Of a stretch of DNA of 64,000 nucleotides, positions 53,303 through 63,257 are shown piece by piece; the stretch's first letter is position 1, and each line of letters starts with the position of its first letter. The translations under genes were made by a program, and so were the position numbers. The stretch is taken from positions 558,001-622,000 of the forward strand of contig WXYP01000003.1 of assembly GCA_009901575.1 (NCBI GenBank). The letters are read 5' to 3'. Origin of the DNA: Flavobacteriaceae bacterium R38 (GTDB taxonomy: Bacteria; Bacteroidota; Bacteroidia; Flavobacteriales; Flavobacteriaceae). The notes under the pieces were generated by a model that saw only the letters and a program-made list of their open reading frames with translations, was not told the origin of the DNA and searched no databases.

Positions 53303-54490
53303 ATGATGCATAAAATCTTTCCTTTTGTATTAATTCTCGCAATATTCTTAAGCTGTGAATCTAGACAGCCTAGTGAAATAGAAAATGTTCAGAATAACAC
53401 AGAAACAAATGCTTTAACAGTAGGGTTCAATCATATTTTTAAATCTGAAATTTTAAATGAAAATAGACCTATTATAATTTCCTTACCCGAAGGTTACTCA
53501 GATTCAGATGCGAGTTATCCCGTATTGTATTTAACAGATGGCCTGCAAAATATTTGGCACACTATAGGAACTGTCGAAGTTTTAACTAGAACAGGGAATA
53601 TACCACCTATTATTGTTGTTGGAATAGAAAGTGTTAACAGAATAAGAGATTTTACCATCACTGCTAGTGAAAACAATTCGGAAAGTGGTGGTGGAAAGAA
53701 GTTCTTAAGATTTATTGAAGAAGAGTTGGTGCCATATATAAATACAAACTACAGGACAAATTCTTTTAAAGCTTTGGAAGGACATTCTCTGGGTGGTTTA
53801 TTTACAACTGCTACACTTATTGAAAAACCAGACTTATTTGATGCATATATTATTATGAGCCCTTCATATTGGTGGAATGACCAAGAAATAATTTCAAAAG
53901 GGAAAGAATTTTTTTTGGCTAATCCAACTATAGAAAAAGCACTTTTCTTTGGTGTTGGAACCTATGAGTCTGGAATGCGAGAGTTTTTAAAGAGTTTTAT
54001 TGATATGATTGAAGAAATGAAACCCTCAAAGCTTCGTTATGAACATAGAGAAATGGAGAAAGAAGGACATATGTCGTCCCCCTTGTTGTCTAATTATTAC
54101 GGGTTAAAATTTATTTTTTCAGATATGAAGTTTTCAAAAGAACTGTATGCTAATTTTGATGATAAAGATTTTATAGATCATGAAGAAAGAGTTATGACTA
54201 AATATGGTGAGTCTGCTAAACAATCCGGAGAAAACTATGTTAACCTGGCATTTTTATTAATTGAAAAGGAGAACTTTTCAGGGGCTATTACAGTACTTAA
54301 AAGAAGTATTGAAGCCTATCCGTTTGATGTTAACCTGGTAAATTTATTAGCCAATGTGTATGAAAGAAATAAAGATATTCAATCAGCAGTTAAGACTTAT
54401 GAAAAAGCAATAGAAATATCAAAAGAATATAATTATAACAGAGAAGAAGAATTTCAGGAACAAATTGATCGTTTAACTACAGGTAATTGA
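53303..54490 (+). CDS. Lipoprotein esterase (IroE/Fes-like alpha/beta hydrolase) with C-terminal TPR
   Basis: 395 aa. Lipobox IFLSC gives a lipidated Cys. The esterase domain (about 40-280) has SYPVLYLTDG near its start, nucleophile in EGHSLGGLF, and probable catalytic His in KEGHMSSPLLS. Two TPR-like helix pairs (about 300-395, ENFSGAITVLKRSIEAYP and DIQSAVKTYEKAIEIS) follow. This family includes siderophore esterases, but a siderophore role is not shown. Stands alone. Confidence 0.85.
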   Translation: MMHKIFPFVLILAIFLSCESRQPSEIENVQNNTETNALTVGFNHIFKSEILNENRPIIISLPEGYSDSDASYPVLYLTDGLQNIWHTIGTVEVLTRTGNIPPIIVVGIESVNRIRDFTITASENNSESGGGKKFLRFIEEELVPYINTNYRTNSFKALEGHSLGGLFTTATLIEKPDLFDAYIIMSPSYWWNDQEIISKGKEFFLANPTIEKALFFGVGTYESGMREFLKSFIDMIEEMKPSKLRYEHREMEKEGHMSSPLLSNYYGLKFIFSDMKFSKELYANFDDKDFIDHEERVMTKYGESAKQSGENYVNLAFLLIEKENFSGAITVLKRSIEAYPFDVNLVNLLANVYERNKDIQSAVKTYEKAIEISKEYNYNREEEFQEQIDRLTTGN

Positions 54491-54556
54491 TAAGTTGATT
54501 TGTTTAAGCGTTTGGAATGATTTAATTTCTTTAAATAAAAAACTAAAATTGGTTAT

Positions 54557-54586
54557 AAAAAAAAGCTGCGTTAAGCAGCTTTTTTT
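54557..54586. terminator. Bidirectional terminator between esterase and OmpA genes
   Basis: AAAAAAAAGCTGC (54557-54569) pairs with GCAGCTTTTTTT (54575-54586). Convergent genes on both sides. Confidence 0.88.
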
Positions 54587-54607
54587 ATTTTGTATGAAAT
54601 TTAATTA

Positions 54608-55306
54608 TTATCTCCCTTCATTGGCTTGACGTTTAGCCTCTTGTTTCATCTGTTCATTAGGCACAATACCTAAAGTTACCCTCCTGTTTTTAGCACGCTT
54701 TTCTGCTGTACTGTTATCTGTTATTGGTTGAGATTCTCCATAGTATACCGTAGTAAATCGATTACCCGGAATTCCACTTTTTACCAGGTAATTAGTTACG
54801 GCATTAGCACGTTGTCTGGACAATGTAAGATTGTAACTTTCTGTTCCTACATTATCGGTATGACCGGCTACAATAATGTTAGTCTGAGGATATTCTTTCA
54901 TAACACCAGACAAACGATCAAGTATGGTTTGTGAATCCGTATTAATATTGTACTTATTAGTGTCAAAATAAACACCACTATTTTCATCGAATGTAATCAC
55001 AATACCATTGTCTATACGTTCTACCTGTGCTCCCGGGATTTCTTCTTCAATACGTTGCGCCTGTTTATCCATTTTATTACCAATTAAAATTCCTGCACCT
55101 CCACCAACAACGCCACCAATTACAGCACCGAGTTCAGAATTTCCACTTCCTACATTGTTTCCAATTATAGCACCTAAAATAGCCCCTCCGGTAGCACCTA
55201 TTACAGCTCCTTTCTGTTTATTATTCGCATTTTTTATAGCTTCACATCCTGTAAGTAACAATACAGATAATGAGATGGTTATAATATATTTCAATGATTT
55301 TTTCAT
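54608..55306 (-). CDS. OmpA-family lipoprotein with glycine-zipper
   Basis: 232 aa. Lipobox LLTGC; glycine-zipper segment (about 33-83) with repeated GAVIGATGG and GAVIGGVVGGG; OmpA peptidoglycan-binding domain (about 110-215) with GHTDNVGTESYN and LSRQRANAV. It anchors the outer membrane to the wall. It precedes nothing recognisable; the lipocalin gene lies 19 bp upstream on the same strand. Confidence 0.92.
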   Translation of the reverse strand: MKKSLKYIITISLSVLLLTGCEAIKNANNKQKGAVIGATGGAILGAIIGNNVGSGNSELGAVIGGVVGGGAGILIGNKMDKQAQRIEEEIPGAQVERIDNGIVITFDENSGVYFDTNKYNINTDSQTILDRLSGVMKEYPQTNIIVAGHTDNVGTESYNLTLSRQRANAVTNYLVKSGIPGNRFTTVYYGESQPITDNSTAEKRAKNRRVTLGIVPNEQMKQEAKRQANEGR

Positions 55307-55325
55307 GATTTCTTTATTTTGAAAA

Positions 55326-55805
55326 TTATAGTTTAGAAAAATTTATAGTTATAATAAATGGTTTCCCCTCCAATTGTACCGTTTGCGTTAACTTTAGTTG
55401 GGTTTCTGATAGATACGTGAGGCCAAGTCGATACCCTTTGTTGTTTAATACAGACTTCTTTTTCTCGTTAGTTGGTTTTAGCAACACATCATAATTAACA
55501 TCTGAATTTGGAATAGACCAAACAAAATACCGTGTTCCTGTAGCACAACTACTACCGCCACCAGAATTGATTTCATAGTTTCCAAAATTATTATTTGGAA
55601 TAAAGCGCCAGATACTTCCTTTCATACATTCGGCAGAAACATCATCAAATAAAGTGACATTGAAAGTTCCTGTTTCGCTATAACTAATATTATCGACTGT
55701 CCAGTTTCCTTTTAAAGTTTTTTTAGACTCTCGTATGGTTTTAGTAGATCCGCAACCAGATATAATAAACATTAGTATTAATGCAGTCGCAATTGTTTTT
55801 TTCAT
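55326..55805 (-). CDS. Lipocalin-like lipoprotein
   Basis: 159 aa. Lipobox IISGC; the domain starts LKGNWTVDNISYSE (the GxW of lipocalin-fold proteins) and SIWRFIPNNNFGNYEI. Two Cys (AEC, SSC) could pair. Its ligand is unknown; likely cotranscribed with the OmpA gene. Confidence 0.82.
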   Translation of the reverse strand: MKKTIATALILMFIISGCGSTKTIRESKKTLKGNWTVDNISYSETGTFNVTLFDDVSAECMKGSIWRFIPNNNFGNYEINSGGGSSCATGTRYFVWSIPNSDVNYDVLLKPTNEKKKSVLNNKGYRLGLTYLSETQLKLTQTVQLEGKPFIITINFSKL

Positions 55806-55995
55806 GATTTAGATAGTTTGATTAAAAAATAATACTATTCTACATAGAAAATAGTATGCCAAAAATTGTTAAACTGATATTTATATGCTAATTAATTTAC
55901 GTTGGTGAATCTATAATTGGACGTGATTCTTATAATAATTTTTTGAGAAAATGATTGTGAAAAGATTTTCAATGTAAACCCCGATGTAATAAATA

Positions 55996-56385
55996 CTAAG
56001 CTTGTTTTTTGGAAATTTTGGGATCATACTTTAAAAAGAAATTAACCCAGATATTCCTGGATACCCTCATAATAACCGGCATAAAAAACACCAATGTAGC
56101 TATAATAGCTATAAAAGATATTTTGAGGCTGGTTTTTAAAAAAACATATGAAATAACAAAGGCAGCTACACTAAAAGCTATACCAACTCCATAACTTATA
56201 TACATAGCTCCATAAAAAAAAGAAGGTTCTATTTTATATTTTGTACCACAATGAGAACACGTCTCATTCATTTTTAATGTCATAGAAGGATCGTAAAGAT
56301 TTTTAGATTTATACATACTTTCAGAATGACATTTAGGGCAACTTCCTGTTAAAATGCTGTAGAGTTTCGTTCCTTTTTTTAACAT
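55996..56385 (-). CDS. DUF983 membrane protein
   Basis: 129 aa from ATG 56385. The open frame runs to 56415, but a TATTTTTG box on the minus strand at 56402-56409 places the transcript start after that. A zinc-ribbon-like SCPKCHSE...ETCSHCGTKY precedes two membrane helices, the DUF983 layout. Function unknown. Confidence 0.85.
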   Translation of the reverse strand: MLKKGTKLYSILTGSCPKCHSESMYKSKNLYDPSMTLKMNETCSHCGTKYKIEPSFFYGAMYISYGVGIAFSVAAFVISYVFLKTSLKISFIAIIATLVFFMPVIMRVSRNIWVNFFLKYDPKISKKQA

Positions 56386-56401
56386 TTGCAAAAATTTTAT
56401 A

Positions 56402-56428
56402 CAAAAATACGACATATTGATATTTTTG
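56402..56428. promoter_or_regulatory. Divergent -7 boxes for DUF983 and ABC-F genes
   Basis: TATTTTTG on minus at 56402-56409 and on plus at 56421-56428, both exact TAnnTTTG, 11 bp apart. The two promoters are close enough to exclude each other. Confidence 0.5.
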
Positions 56429-56453
56429 CATGTAATATTTAGTTATACATTTT

Positions 56454-58364
56454 ATGCTTAACATACATAATTTATCGGTTGCATTTGGAGGAGAGTATTT
56501 GTTTGATGAGGTGTCTTTTAGGTTAAACCCGGGAGATAGGGTTGGGTTGATTGGTAAAAATGGCGCTGGTAAATCTACAATGTTAAAGTTGCTATCTCAG
56601 GAAATGGAGGCAGATACCGGTACGATAGCATCAGATAAAGATGTAAAGATTGGATTTCTAAAACAAGATATTGACTTTGTCCAGGGGAGGACAGTTTTAG
56701 AAGAATCATATGAAGCTTTTGAAGAAATTAGGAGTCTTGAACTTCAGATAGATAAAGTAAATCATCAGTTAGCAGAACGAACAGATTATGAAAGTGAGAG
56801 TTATAATCAATTGATGATTGATCTAAATGATATTACCAGTCATTATGAAATTCTGGGAGGATATAATTACCAGGGAGATACTGAGAAGGTATTAATTGGC
56901 CTCGGATTCAAACGCGAGGATTTTAATAAGTTGACAGATACTTTTTCCGGGGGATGGCGAATGCGTATAGAATTGGCAAAATTATTACTTCAGAAGAATG
57001 ATGTATTGCTATTGGATGAACCTACTAACCATCTGGATATAGAATCTATAATCTGGCTGGAGCAATTTTTAAAAAGCTATACAGGTGTTGTTGTCATTGT
57101 ATCTCACGATAAAATGTTTTTAGATAACGTTACAAATCGTACCATAGAAATTTCTTTGGGAAAGATTTACGATTATAATAAACCCTATTCTCAATACCTG
57201 GTTTTAAGAGAAGAGATCAGAACACAACAACTGGCATCTCAAAAAAATCAGGAGAAACAAATTCAGCAAACAGAAAAGCTAATTGAAAAATTCAGAGCCA
57301 AAGCTTCTAAAGCTTCAATGGCGCAATCATTAATTAAAAAATTAGATAAGATTGATCGTATTGAGGTAGATGGAGAAGATAATGATGTCATGAATCTTCG
57401 ATTCCCGGTTTCTATACAACCAGGAAAAGTAGTAATAGAAGCAGAAGATGTAGAAAAGAATTATGGACAAAAAGAGGTTTTAAAAGGTATTGATTTATTA
57501 ATTGAAAGAAATAGTAAAATAGCTTTTGTAGGGCAGAACGGGCAAGGAAAAACAACACTTGCAAAAATTATTGTGGGTGAACTAAAGCATGAAGGTGTGA
57601 TGAAACTGGGGCATAATGTCCAGTTGAGTTATTTTGCGCAAAATCAGGCAGAGTATCTGGATGGAGAAATTACTGTTTTAGAAACAATGATAGATGGAGC
57701 AAATGAATCCAATCGTAGCAAAGTCAGAGATATCTTAGGTTCTTTCTTATTTAGAGGAGAAGATGTTGATAAAAAAGTAAAGGTACTATCGGGAGGAGAA
57801 CGAAACCGTTTAGCATTGGCAAAAATGCTATTACAACCTTTTAATGTTCTGGTGATGGATGAGCCCACGAATCATCTGGATATAAAATCTAAAAATGTGC
57901 TTAAGCAAGCATTGCAGAATTTTGAAGGAACACTTATTTTAGTATCTCATGACAGGGATTTTCTTCAAGGTTTAACCAATAAAGTATACGAATTCAAGGA
58001 TAGAAAAATAAAAGAATACCTTGGAGATATCAATTTCTATTTAGAAGAACGCAAGGTTTCAGATTTAAGAGAAATAGAGAAAAAAGATGTAGTTGCAAAC
58101 ACTTCTAAAGAGACAAAGAATAAATTATCTTACGAACAGCAAAAGAAACAAAAATCTCTTAATAATAAGATCAGTAAAATAGAATCTAAAATAGCTCAAT
58201 TGGAGAAAGAGATTGCAGAAATGGATGTGGAATTGGCAATTAATTATGAAGAAGTAACTTCTACTCCCGATTTTTTCGAAAAATACCATTCCAAAAAGAA
58301 AGAATTAGAACAATTAATGGAAGATTGGGAAGAGGTCACAGAAGCCCTGGAAGCTTATACTTAA
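56454..58364 (+). CDS. ABC-F family ATPase (Uup/YdiF-like)
   Basis: 636 aa, two ABC domains in one chain and no membrane part. Walker A LIGKNGAGKST and FVGQNGQGKTT; signatures FSGGWRMR and LSGGERNR; linker with EKQIQQTEKLIEKFRAK and a C-terminal coiled coil (about 555-636). ABC-F proteins act on the ribosome. No antibiotic-resistance type can be assigned. Confidence 0.93.
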   Translation: MLNIHNLSVAFGGEYLFDEVSFRLNPGDRVGLIGKNGAGKSTMLKLLSQEMEADTGTIASDKDVKIGFLKQDIDFVQGRTVLEESYEAFEEIRSLELQIDKVNHQLAERTDYESESYNQLMIDLNDITSHYEILGGYNYQGDTEKVLIGLGFKREDFNKLTDTFSGGWRMRIELAKLLLQKNDVLLLDEPTNHLDIESIIWLEQFLKSYTGVVVIVSHDKMFLDNVTNRTIEISLGKIYDYNKPYSQYLVLREEIRTQQLASQKNQEKQIQQTEKLIEKFRAKASKASMAQSLIKKLDKIDRIEVDGEDNDVMNLRFPVSIQPGKVVIEAEDVEKNYGQKEVLKGIDLLIERNSKIAFVGQNGQGKTTLAKIIVGELKHEGVMKLGHNVQLSYFAQNQAEYLDGEITVLETMIDGANESNRSKVRDILGSFLFRGEDVDKKVKVLSGGERNRLALAKMLLQPFNVLVMDEPTNHLDIKSKNVLKQALQNFEGTLILVSHDRDFLQGLTNKVYEFKDRKIKEYLGDINFYLEERKVSDLREIEKKDVVANTSKETKNKLSYEQQKKQKSLNNKISKIESKIAQLEKEIAEMDVELAINYEEVTSTPDFFEKYHSKKKELEQLMEDWEEVTEALEAYT

Positions 58365-58398
58365 AATTCACTTTTTTATTTTATGAAATCTTTAACTG

Positions 58399-58416
58399 TA
58401 GTTGCATATGCAACTA
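58399..58416 (+). promoter_or_regulatory. Perfect 18-bp palindrome, likely MarR operator
   Basis: TAGTTGCATATGCAACTA is exactly self-complementary and carries the TTG-N6-CAA layout of many MarR sites. It is 13 bp upstream of the TAATTTTG box at 58430-58437 and 43 bp before marR. Binding would cover the -33 region. Confidence 0.7.
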
Positions 58417-58429
58417 TGGAGATAACAGC

Positions 58430-58437
58430 TAATTTTG
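58430..58437 (+). promoter_or_regulatory. -7 box of the marR-RND operon
   Basis: TAATTTTG matches TAnnTTTG exactly. It is 22 bp before the GTG start of marR. Confidence 0.55.
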
Positions 58438-58459
58438 CAGTGCTTTTAAAAAAGGATAA

Positions 58460-58918
58460 GTGCTGTATAATTTTGAGAAAACATTATTACCGTGGCTAGG
58501 GAAGATTAACAAAGAGTTTAATTTCCTGGTACAAGTGACTTTTGATCATCACCAGGTGAACCTGACAAGACAGCAATGGATTGTTTTGAAGAAGCTCAAT
58601 GAAAATGACGGACAGGCTCAAAATGACTTGGCACTTATAACAGATAGGGATAAAACCTCACTGACCAGACTCATCAATACCATGGAACGGAAAGAACTCG
58701 TAAAACGAGTATCTGATCCATTAGATAAAAGAATCAACAATATTTACATCACTTCAAGAGGGCAGGAAATTTTAAAATCGACAATGCCTTTAATGAAAGA
58801 TTTGATTGCAAAAATGCAATACGGATTAAATGCAGATGAATTGATGAGTACTATAGAAGTACTAAAAAGAGTAAAGCAAAACTTAGAAAAAACAGAACAT
58901 AAAAAATTGACTAGCTAA
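58460..58918 (+). CDS. MarR-family transcriptional repressor
   Basis: 152 aa from a GTG start preceded by GGATAA. Winged-helix domain: LTRQQWIVLKKLNENDGQAQNDLALITDR and the wing RVSDPLDKRINNIYIT. Its palindrome lies upstream and the efflux genes follow immediately, so it probably represses its own operon until an inducer binds. The stop overlaps the next start by one base. Confidence 0.92.
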   Translation: MLYNFEKTLLPWLGKINKEFNFLVQVTFDHHQVNLTRQQWIVLKKLNENDGQAQNDLALITDRDKTSLTRLINTMERKELVKRVSDPLDKRINNIYITSRGQEILKSTMPLMKDLIAKMQYGLNADELMSTIEVLKRVKQNLEKTEHKKLTS

Positions 58919-60060
58919 TGAGAAATGTTATTTTAACTATCATAGGAATTCTTCTTTTAGGAGGTGCTGTTTTTGGAGCATATTCTTTGATAAATAAAAA
59001 AAAGAGAGTTCGACCAAGACCGCCTAAGGTGGTTAAGACAGTTTTTGTTGAATCGGTAAAAAATACAACGGTACCAATTGTAATTTCTGCCAACGGAAAC
59101 TTAAGAGCATTGAGAAGAGTTGAGCTTTATGCAGAAGTGCAGGGCGTTTTAAAAGGAGGAAATAAGCTCTTTAAGCCAGGACAACTATATAACAGAGGAG
59201 AAACTTTATTGCGATTGGATGCTTCAGAATATTATGCGACTGTACAATCACAAAAGAGTAATTTGTATAATTTGATTACTTCTATAATGCCGGATTTGCG
59301 CTTGGATTATCCGGAAGCTTTTCCAAAGTGGGAAGCGTATCTAAATAACTTTGATATAGAAAAACCATTATCAAAACTTCCTGAGACTTCTTCAGAACAA
59401 GAAAAATATTTTATAACAGGTAGAAATATCACTTCTACATTTTATAATGTTAAAAACCTTGAAGAAAGATTGTCTAAGTATAGCATCAGAGCTCCTTTTT
59501 CGGGAGTTCTAACAGAATCGTTGGTAACAGAAGGAACACTTGTCAGAAACGGACAAAAATTGGGGGAATTTATAGATACTTCTACTTATGAACTGGAAGT
59601 AGCAATTAATAAATCTTTTGACGATTTACTTAAAATTGGTGAAGAAGTTGAATTAAACAACCTGGAAAAAACCAAATCCTGGACAGGTAAAGTGAGTAGG
59701 GTCAACGGAAGAGTAGATCAGGCAACGCAAACAGTTAGTGCTTTTATCGAAGTTAAAGGAAAAGATCTTAAAGAGGGGGTTTACCTTGAAGCTAACCTGA
59801 ATACCAGAAATGAAGAAAATGCAATTTCTGTTTCCAGAAAGTTATTGGTAGATGAATCTCAATTGTTTGTAGTTAGAGATTCAATCCTGGATTTGATTGA
59901 TGTAGATCCGGTTTATTTTTCGGATAAAGAAGTGATCGTAAAAGGAATTCCTGATGATACAAGGATATTGTCGAGAACAGTTCCCGGGGCATATGCAGGA
60001 ATGCTTGTAAAAGTGTATAACGAAGAAAAGAACAGCTCTAAAACAGCATCGGAAGAATGA
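58918..60060 (+). CDS. RND efflux periplasmic adaptor (AcrA/MexE-like)
   Basis: 380 aa. Membrane anchor (about 5-25), barrel-sandwich hybrid with VELYAEVQGVLKGG and RAPFSGVLTESLVTEGT, short hairpin (about 90-180) and beta-barrel. Overlaps marR by 1 bp and the RND gene by 4 bp. It links the RND pump to the TolC channel. Confidence 0.92.
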   Translation: MRNVILTIIGILLLGGAVFGAYSLINKKKRVRPRPPKVVKTVFVESVKNTTVPIVISANGNLRALRRVELYAEVQGVLKGGNKLFKPGQLYNRGETLLRLDASEYYATVQSQKSNLYNLITSIMPDLRLDYPEAFPKWEAYLNNFDIEKPLSKLPETSSEQEKYFITGRNITSTFYNVKNLEERLSKYSIRAPFSGVLTESLVTEGTLVRNGQKLGEFIDTSTYELEVAINKSFDDLLKIGEEVELNNLEKTKSWTGKVSRVNGRVDQATQTVSAFIEVKGKDLKEGVYLEANLNTRNEENAISVSRKLLVDESQLFVVRDSILDLIDVDPVYFSDKEVIVKGIPDDTRILSRTVPGAYAGMLVKVYNEEKNSSKTASEE

Positions 60061-63000
60061 AGAAAGTAATTAGTTATTTTATCAAGTACCCAGTAGCGGT
60101 TAATGTAGTTATTCTGGCTTTTATTATTTTCGGGATTGTTGGGATGCTCTCTTTAAAATCCTCTTTTTTTCCTTTAGTAGATTCCAGGATTATTACTATA
60201 AATGTTACTTATCCCGGAGCGTCTCCACAGGAGATCGAAGAAGGGATTGTACTTAAAATAGAAGATAATTTAAAAGGCCTTATAGGGGTAGACAGAGTTA
60301 CTTCTACTTCTCGTGAGAATTCAGGAACAATTACTGTAGAAATCGAGAAAGGAAAGAATATAGATGTATTGTTGGCTGAAGTTAAAAATGCAGTAGATCG
60401 CGTACCTTCTTTCCCAACAGGAATGGAGCCCCTGGTCGTAGCAAAACAAGAGAATGTCAGACAAACCATAAGTTTTGCAGCTAATGGGGAAGGAATTTCC
60501 CTGGCTTCTTTGAAACAGATAACACGGCAAATAGAAAATGATTTAAGAGCAATAGATGGAATCTCTCAGATTGAGATTACCGGATATCCTAATGAAGAAA
60601 TTGAGATTGCAGTGAGAGAAGACGACCTGTTGGCTTATAATCTTACTTTTCAAGACGTTGCACAAGCTGTATCCCAAGCAAATATTTTGACTACAGGAGG
60701 GAATATTAAAACAGAGGCAGAAGAATATTTGATACGTGCAAACAATAGGTCGTATTATGGAGATGAGCTTAGTAACTTAATTGTCAGAGCAGATAATTCT
60801 GGTCGGATTGTCAGGTTAAAAGAAGTAGCAGAAATAAGAGACCGTTTTTCTGAAACTCCCAACGCTACTTATTTTAATGGGAATTTATCGGTCAATACAA
60901 CAGTTACCAGTACCAATTCTGAAGATCTGATTTCGGCTGCAGAGAAAGTAAAAGAATATGTTGAAGATTTTAATGCAAGACATAATAATATCCATTTAGA
61001 TGTTACGAGTGACCTGTCGATAACTTTGACACAACGTACAGCATTGTTGGTTAAAAATGCATGGCAAGGAGTTCTCCTGGTATTGATATTTCTTTCGTTG
61101 TTTTTAAATACTCGTTTAGCCTTTTGGGTAGCTTTTGGTTTACCGATAGCCTTTTTGGGGATGTTCATTTTTGCAGCAGAGTTTGATGTAACCATCAATG
61201 TATTGTCTTTATTTGGGATGATTATAGTAATTGGAATCCTGGTAGATGACGGAATTGTAATTGCAGAAAATATCTATCAGCATTATGAAAAAGGAAAGAA
61301 CCCGATACGCGCTGCAATCGACGGAACAATGGAGGTAATTCCCCCTATCGTTTCTGCTATAATCACCACAGTTTTAGCATTTTCTACTTTTCTTTTTCTC
61401 GATAGTAGAATCGGAGAGTTTTTTGGAGAAGTCTCTACAGTAGTGATTCTGACCTTAATTGTTTCTTTGATTGAAGCATTGATTATACTACCATCTCATT
61501 TAGCGCATTCTAAGGCCTTAAAGCGTGAATCCAAAGAAGAAAAAGCTAATAAAAAGGGAATAGCAAAAATTTTTCAATCCTTGAGACAGATTAATGAGGT
61601 TGGAGATAGAATTATGATTTATTTGAGAGATAAATTATACAGTCCTGTATTACGATTTGTATTGAATCAAAAATTTATCTCCTTTTCTATTCTGGCAGCT
61701 TTGTTGATTTTAACAATAGGATCTATAGGAGGTGGTATAGTAAGAACCACAATATTTCCAAGTATAGCGAGTGACCGTGTATCGATTAACCTGACCATGC
61801 CACAAGGAACGAATGAAAAAACTACAGATTCTATTATCGCAACTATTGAAGAGTCTATATGGGAAGTGAATGATGAATATACAGCCAAACAATCAGGAAA
61901 TAGGCAAGTTGTTGAAAATGTGATTAGGCGTATAGGCCCCGGAAGTTCTATAGCTTCGCTTATAGTAAACTTACTACCAGGTGAATTCAGAGATTTTTCA
62001 TCTCCGGAAATTACCGGAGCTATTCGGGAAAAAGTTGGGCCGGTTTACGGTGTGGAAAGCTTAACTTTTGGATCTGGAGGAAACTTTGGAGGAAGCCCTG
62101 TTTCAGTTTCTCTTTTAGGGAATAATATCCGGGAATTAAAGGCAGCTAAGACAGAATTTAAAGAACGGTTGGCAGAAAATCCTTTATTAAAAGATATTAC
62201 AGATAACGATCCGGCGGGAATAAAAGAAATTAAAATAAAGCTTAAAGAAAATGCGTATTTGCTTGGTTTAAACTTGCAAAATGTAATGGGACAGGTACGT
62301 AGTGGTTTCTTTGGCTTCCAGGCACAGCGTTTTCAAAGAGGTCAGGACGAGATTCGGGTATGGGTGCGTTATGATCGTGAAAACAGATCATCAATAAACG
62401 ATTTAGATGAAATCCGAATCCTGATGCCTAACGGAGAGAGAGTGCCTTTTTCTGAAATTGCAGATTATGAAATTGAAAGAGGAGAAGTAGCAATCAACCA
62501 TTTAGAAGGCTTAAGAGAAATACAGGTAAGTGCAGATTTGAAAGATCCAAATGAAAGTGCTACAGATATTCTTGCCAATATTCGTACAGAAATTATGCCT
62601 GAAATTCAATCCAGATATCCTACTATACAACCTTTATACGAAGGTCAAAATAGAGAAGCGGGAAAATTAAGCAGATCGGCTTCTAAAGTAGCACCAATTA
62701 TTTTATTTCTGATCTATGCTACTATTGCCTTTACCTTCAGATCTTTTAGTCAGCCATTATTCTTATTGTTAATGATTCCGTTTAGTCTTATAGGAGTAGC
62801 ATGGGGACATTATTTACATGGATTTCCAATAAACGTATTGTCTTATTTGGGAATTATTGCATTGATAGGGATTATGGTGAATGATGGATTAGTATTGGTT
62901 GGAAAATTTAATAGCTTCTTGAAAGAAGGCTTGAAATTTGATAAAGCGTTGTATGAAGCCGGAAGATCTCGTTTTAGAGCCATTTTCCTTACCTCTGTTA

Positions 63001-63257
63001 CTACAATAGCAGGTTTAGCGCCTCTATTGCTAGAAAAGAGCAGACAAGCACAGTTTTTAAAACCGATGGCGATTTCAATTGCTTATGGAATAGGAATAGC
63101 AACGATATTAACTCTTTTAATGCTCCCTCTGTTACTGTCATTTAGTAATAATATGAAAGTAGGAATGAAATGGTTGTGGACAGGTAGAAAAATAGAAAAA
63201 GAAGAAGTAGAAAGAGCGATTAAAGAATTAAATGCTGAATCTGATGGATTACATTAA
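60057..63257 (+). CDS. HAE1-like RND multidrug efflux pump
   Basis: 1066 aa, two halves each with six helices and periplasmic porter domains. Proton-relay helix ILVDDGIVIAENIYQH; N-terminal INVTYPGASPQEIEEGI. Not the metal-type: no Met pairs as in CusA. Overlaps the adaptor by 4 bp and the TolC gene by 14 bp. Substrates unknown; drug, bile or lipid export is usual. Confidence 0.93.
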   Translation: MKKVISYFIKYPVAVNVVILAFIIFGIVGMLSLKSSFFPLVDSRIITINVTYPGASPQEIEEGIVLKIEDNLKGLIGVDRVTSTSRENSGTITVEIEKGKNIDVLLAEVKNAVDRVPSFPTGMEPLVVAKQENVRQTISFAANGEGISLASLKQITRQIENDLRAIDGISQIEITGYPNEEIEIAVREDDLLAYNLTFQDVAQAVSQANILTTGGNIKTEAEEYLIRANNRSYYGDELSNLIVRADNSGRIVRLKEVAEIRDRFSETPNATYFNGNLSVNTTVTSTNSEDLISAAEKVKEYVEDFNARHNNIHLDVTSDLSITLTQRTALLVKNAWQGVLLVLIFLSLFLNTRLAFWVAFGLPIAFLGMFIFAAEFDVTINVLSLFGMIIVIGILVDDGIVIAENIYQHYEKGKNPIRAAIDGTMEVIPPIVSAIITTVLAFSTFLFLDSRIGEFFGEVSTVVILTLIVSLIEALIILPSHLAHSKALKRESKEEKANKKGIAKIFQSLRQINEVGDRIMIYLRDKLYSPVLRFVLNQKFISFSILAALLILTIGSIGGGIVRTTIFPSIASDRVSINLTMPQGTNEKTTDSIIATIEESIWEVNDEYTAKQSGNRQVVENVIRRIGPGSSIASLIVNLLPGEFRDFSSPEITGAIREKVGPVYGVESLTFGSGGNFGGSPVSVSLLGNNIRELKAAKTEFKERLAENPLLKDITDNDPAGIKEIKIKLKENAYLLGLNLQNVMGQVRSGFFGFQAQRFQRGQDEIRVWVRYDRENRSSINDLDEIRILMPNGERVPFSEIADYEIERGEVAINHLEGLREIQVSADLKDPNESATDILANIRTEIMPEIQSRYPTIQPLYEGQNREAGKLSRSASKVAPIILFLIYATIAFTFRSFSQPLFLLLMIPFSLIGVAWGHYLHGFPINVLSYLGIIALIGIMVNDGLVLVGKFNSFLKEGLKFDKALYEAGRSRFRAIFLTSVTTIAGLAPLLLEKSRQAQFLKPMAISIAYGIGIATILTLLMLPLLLSFSNNMKVGMKWLWTGRKIEKEEVERAIKELNAESDGLH

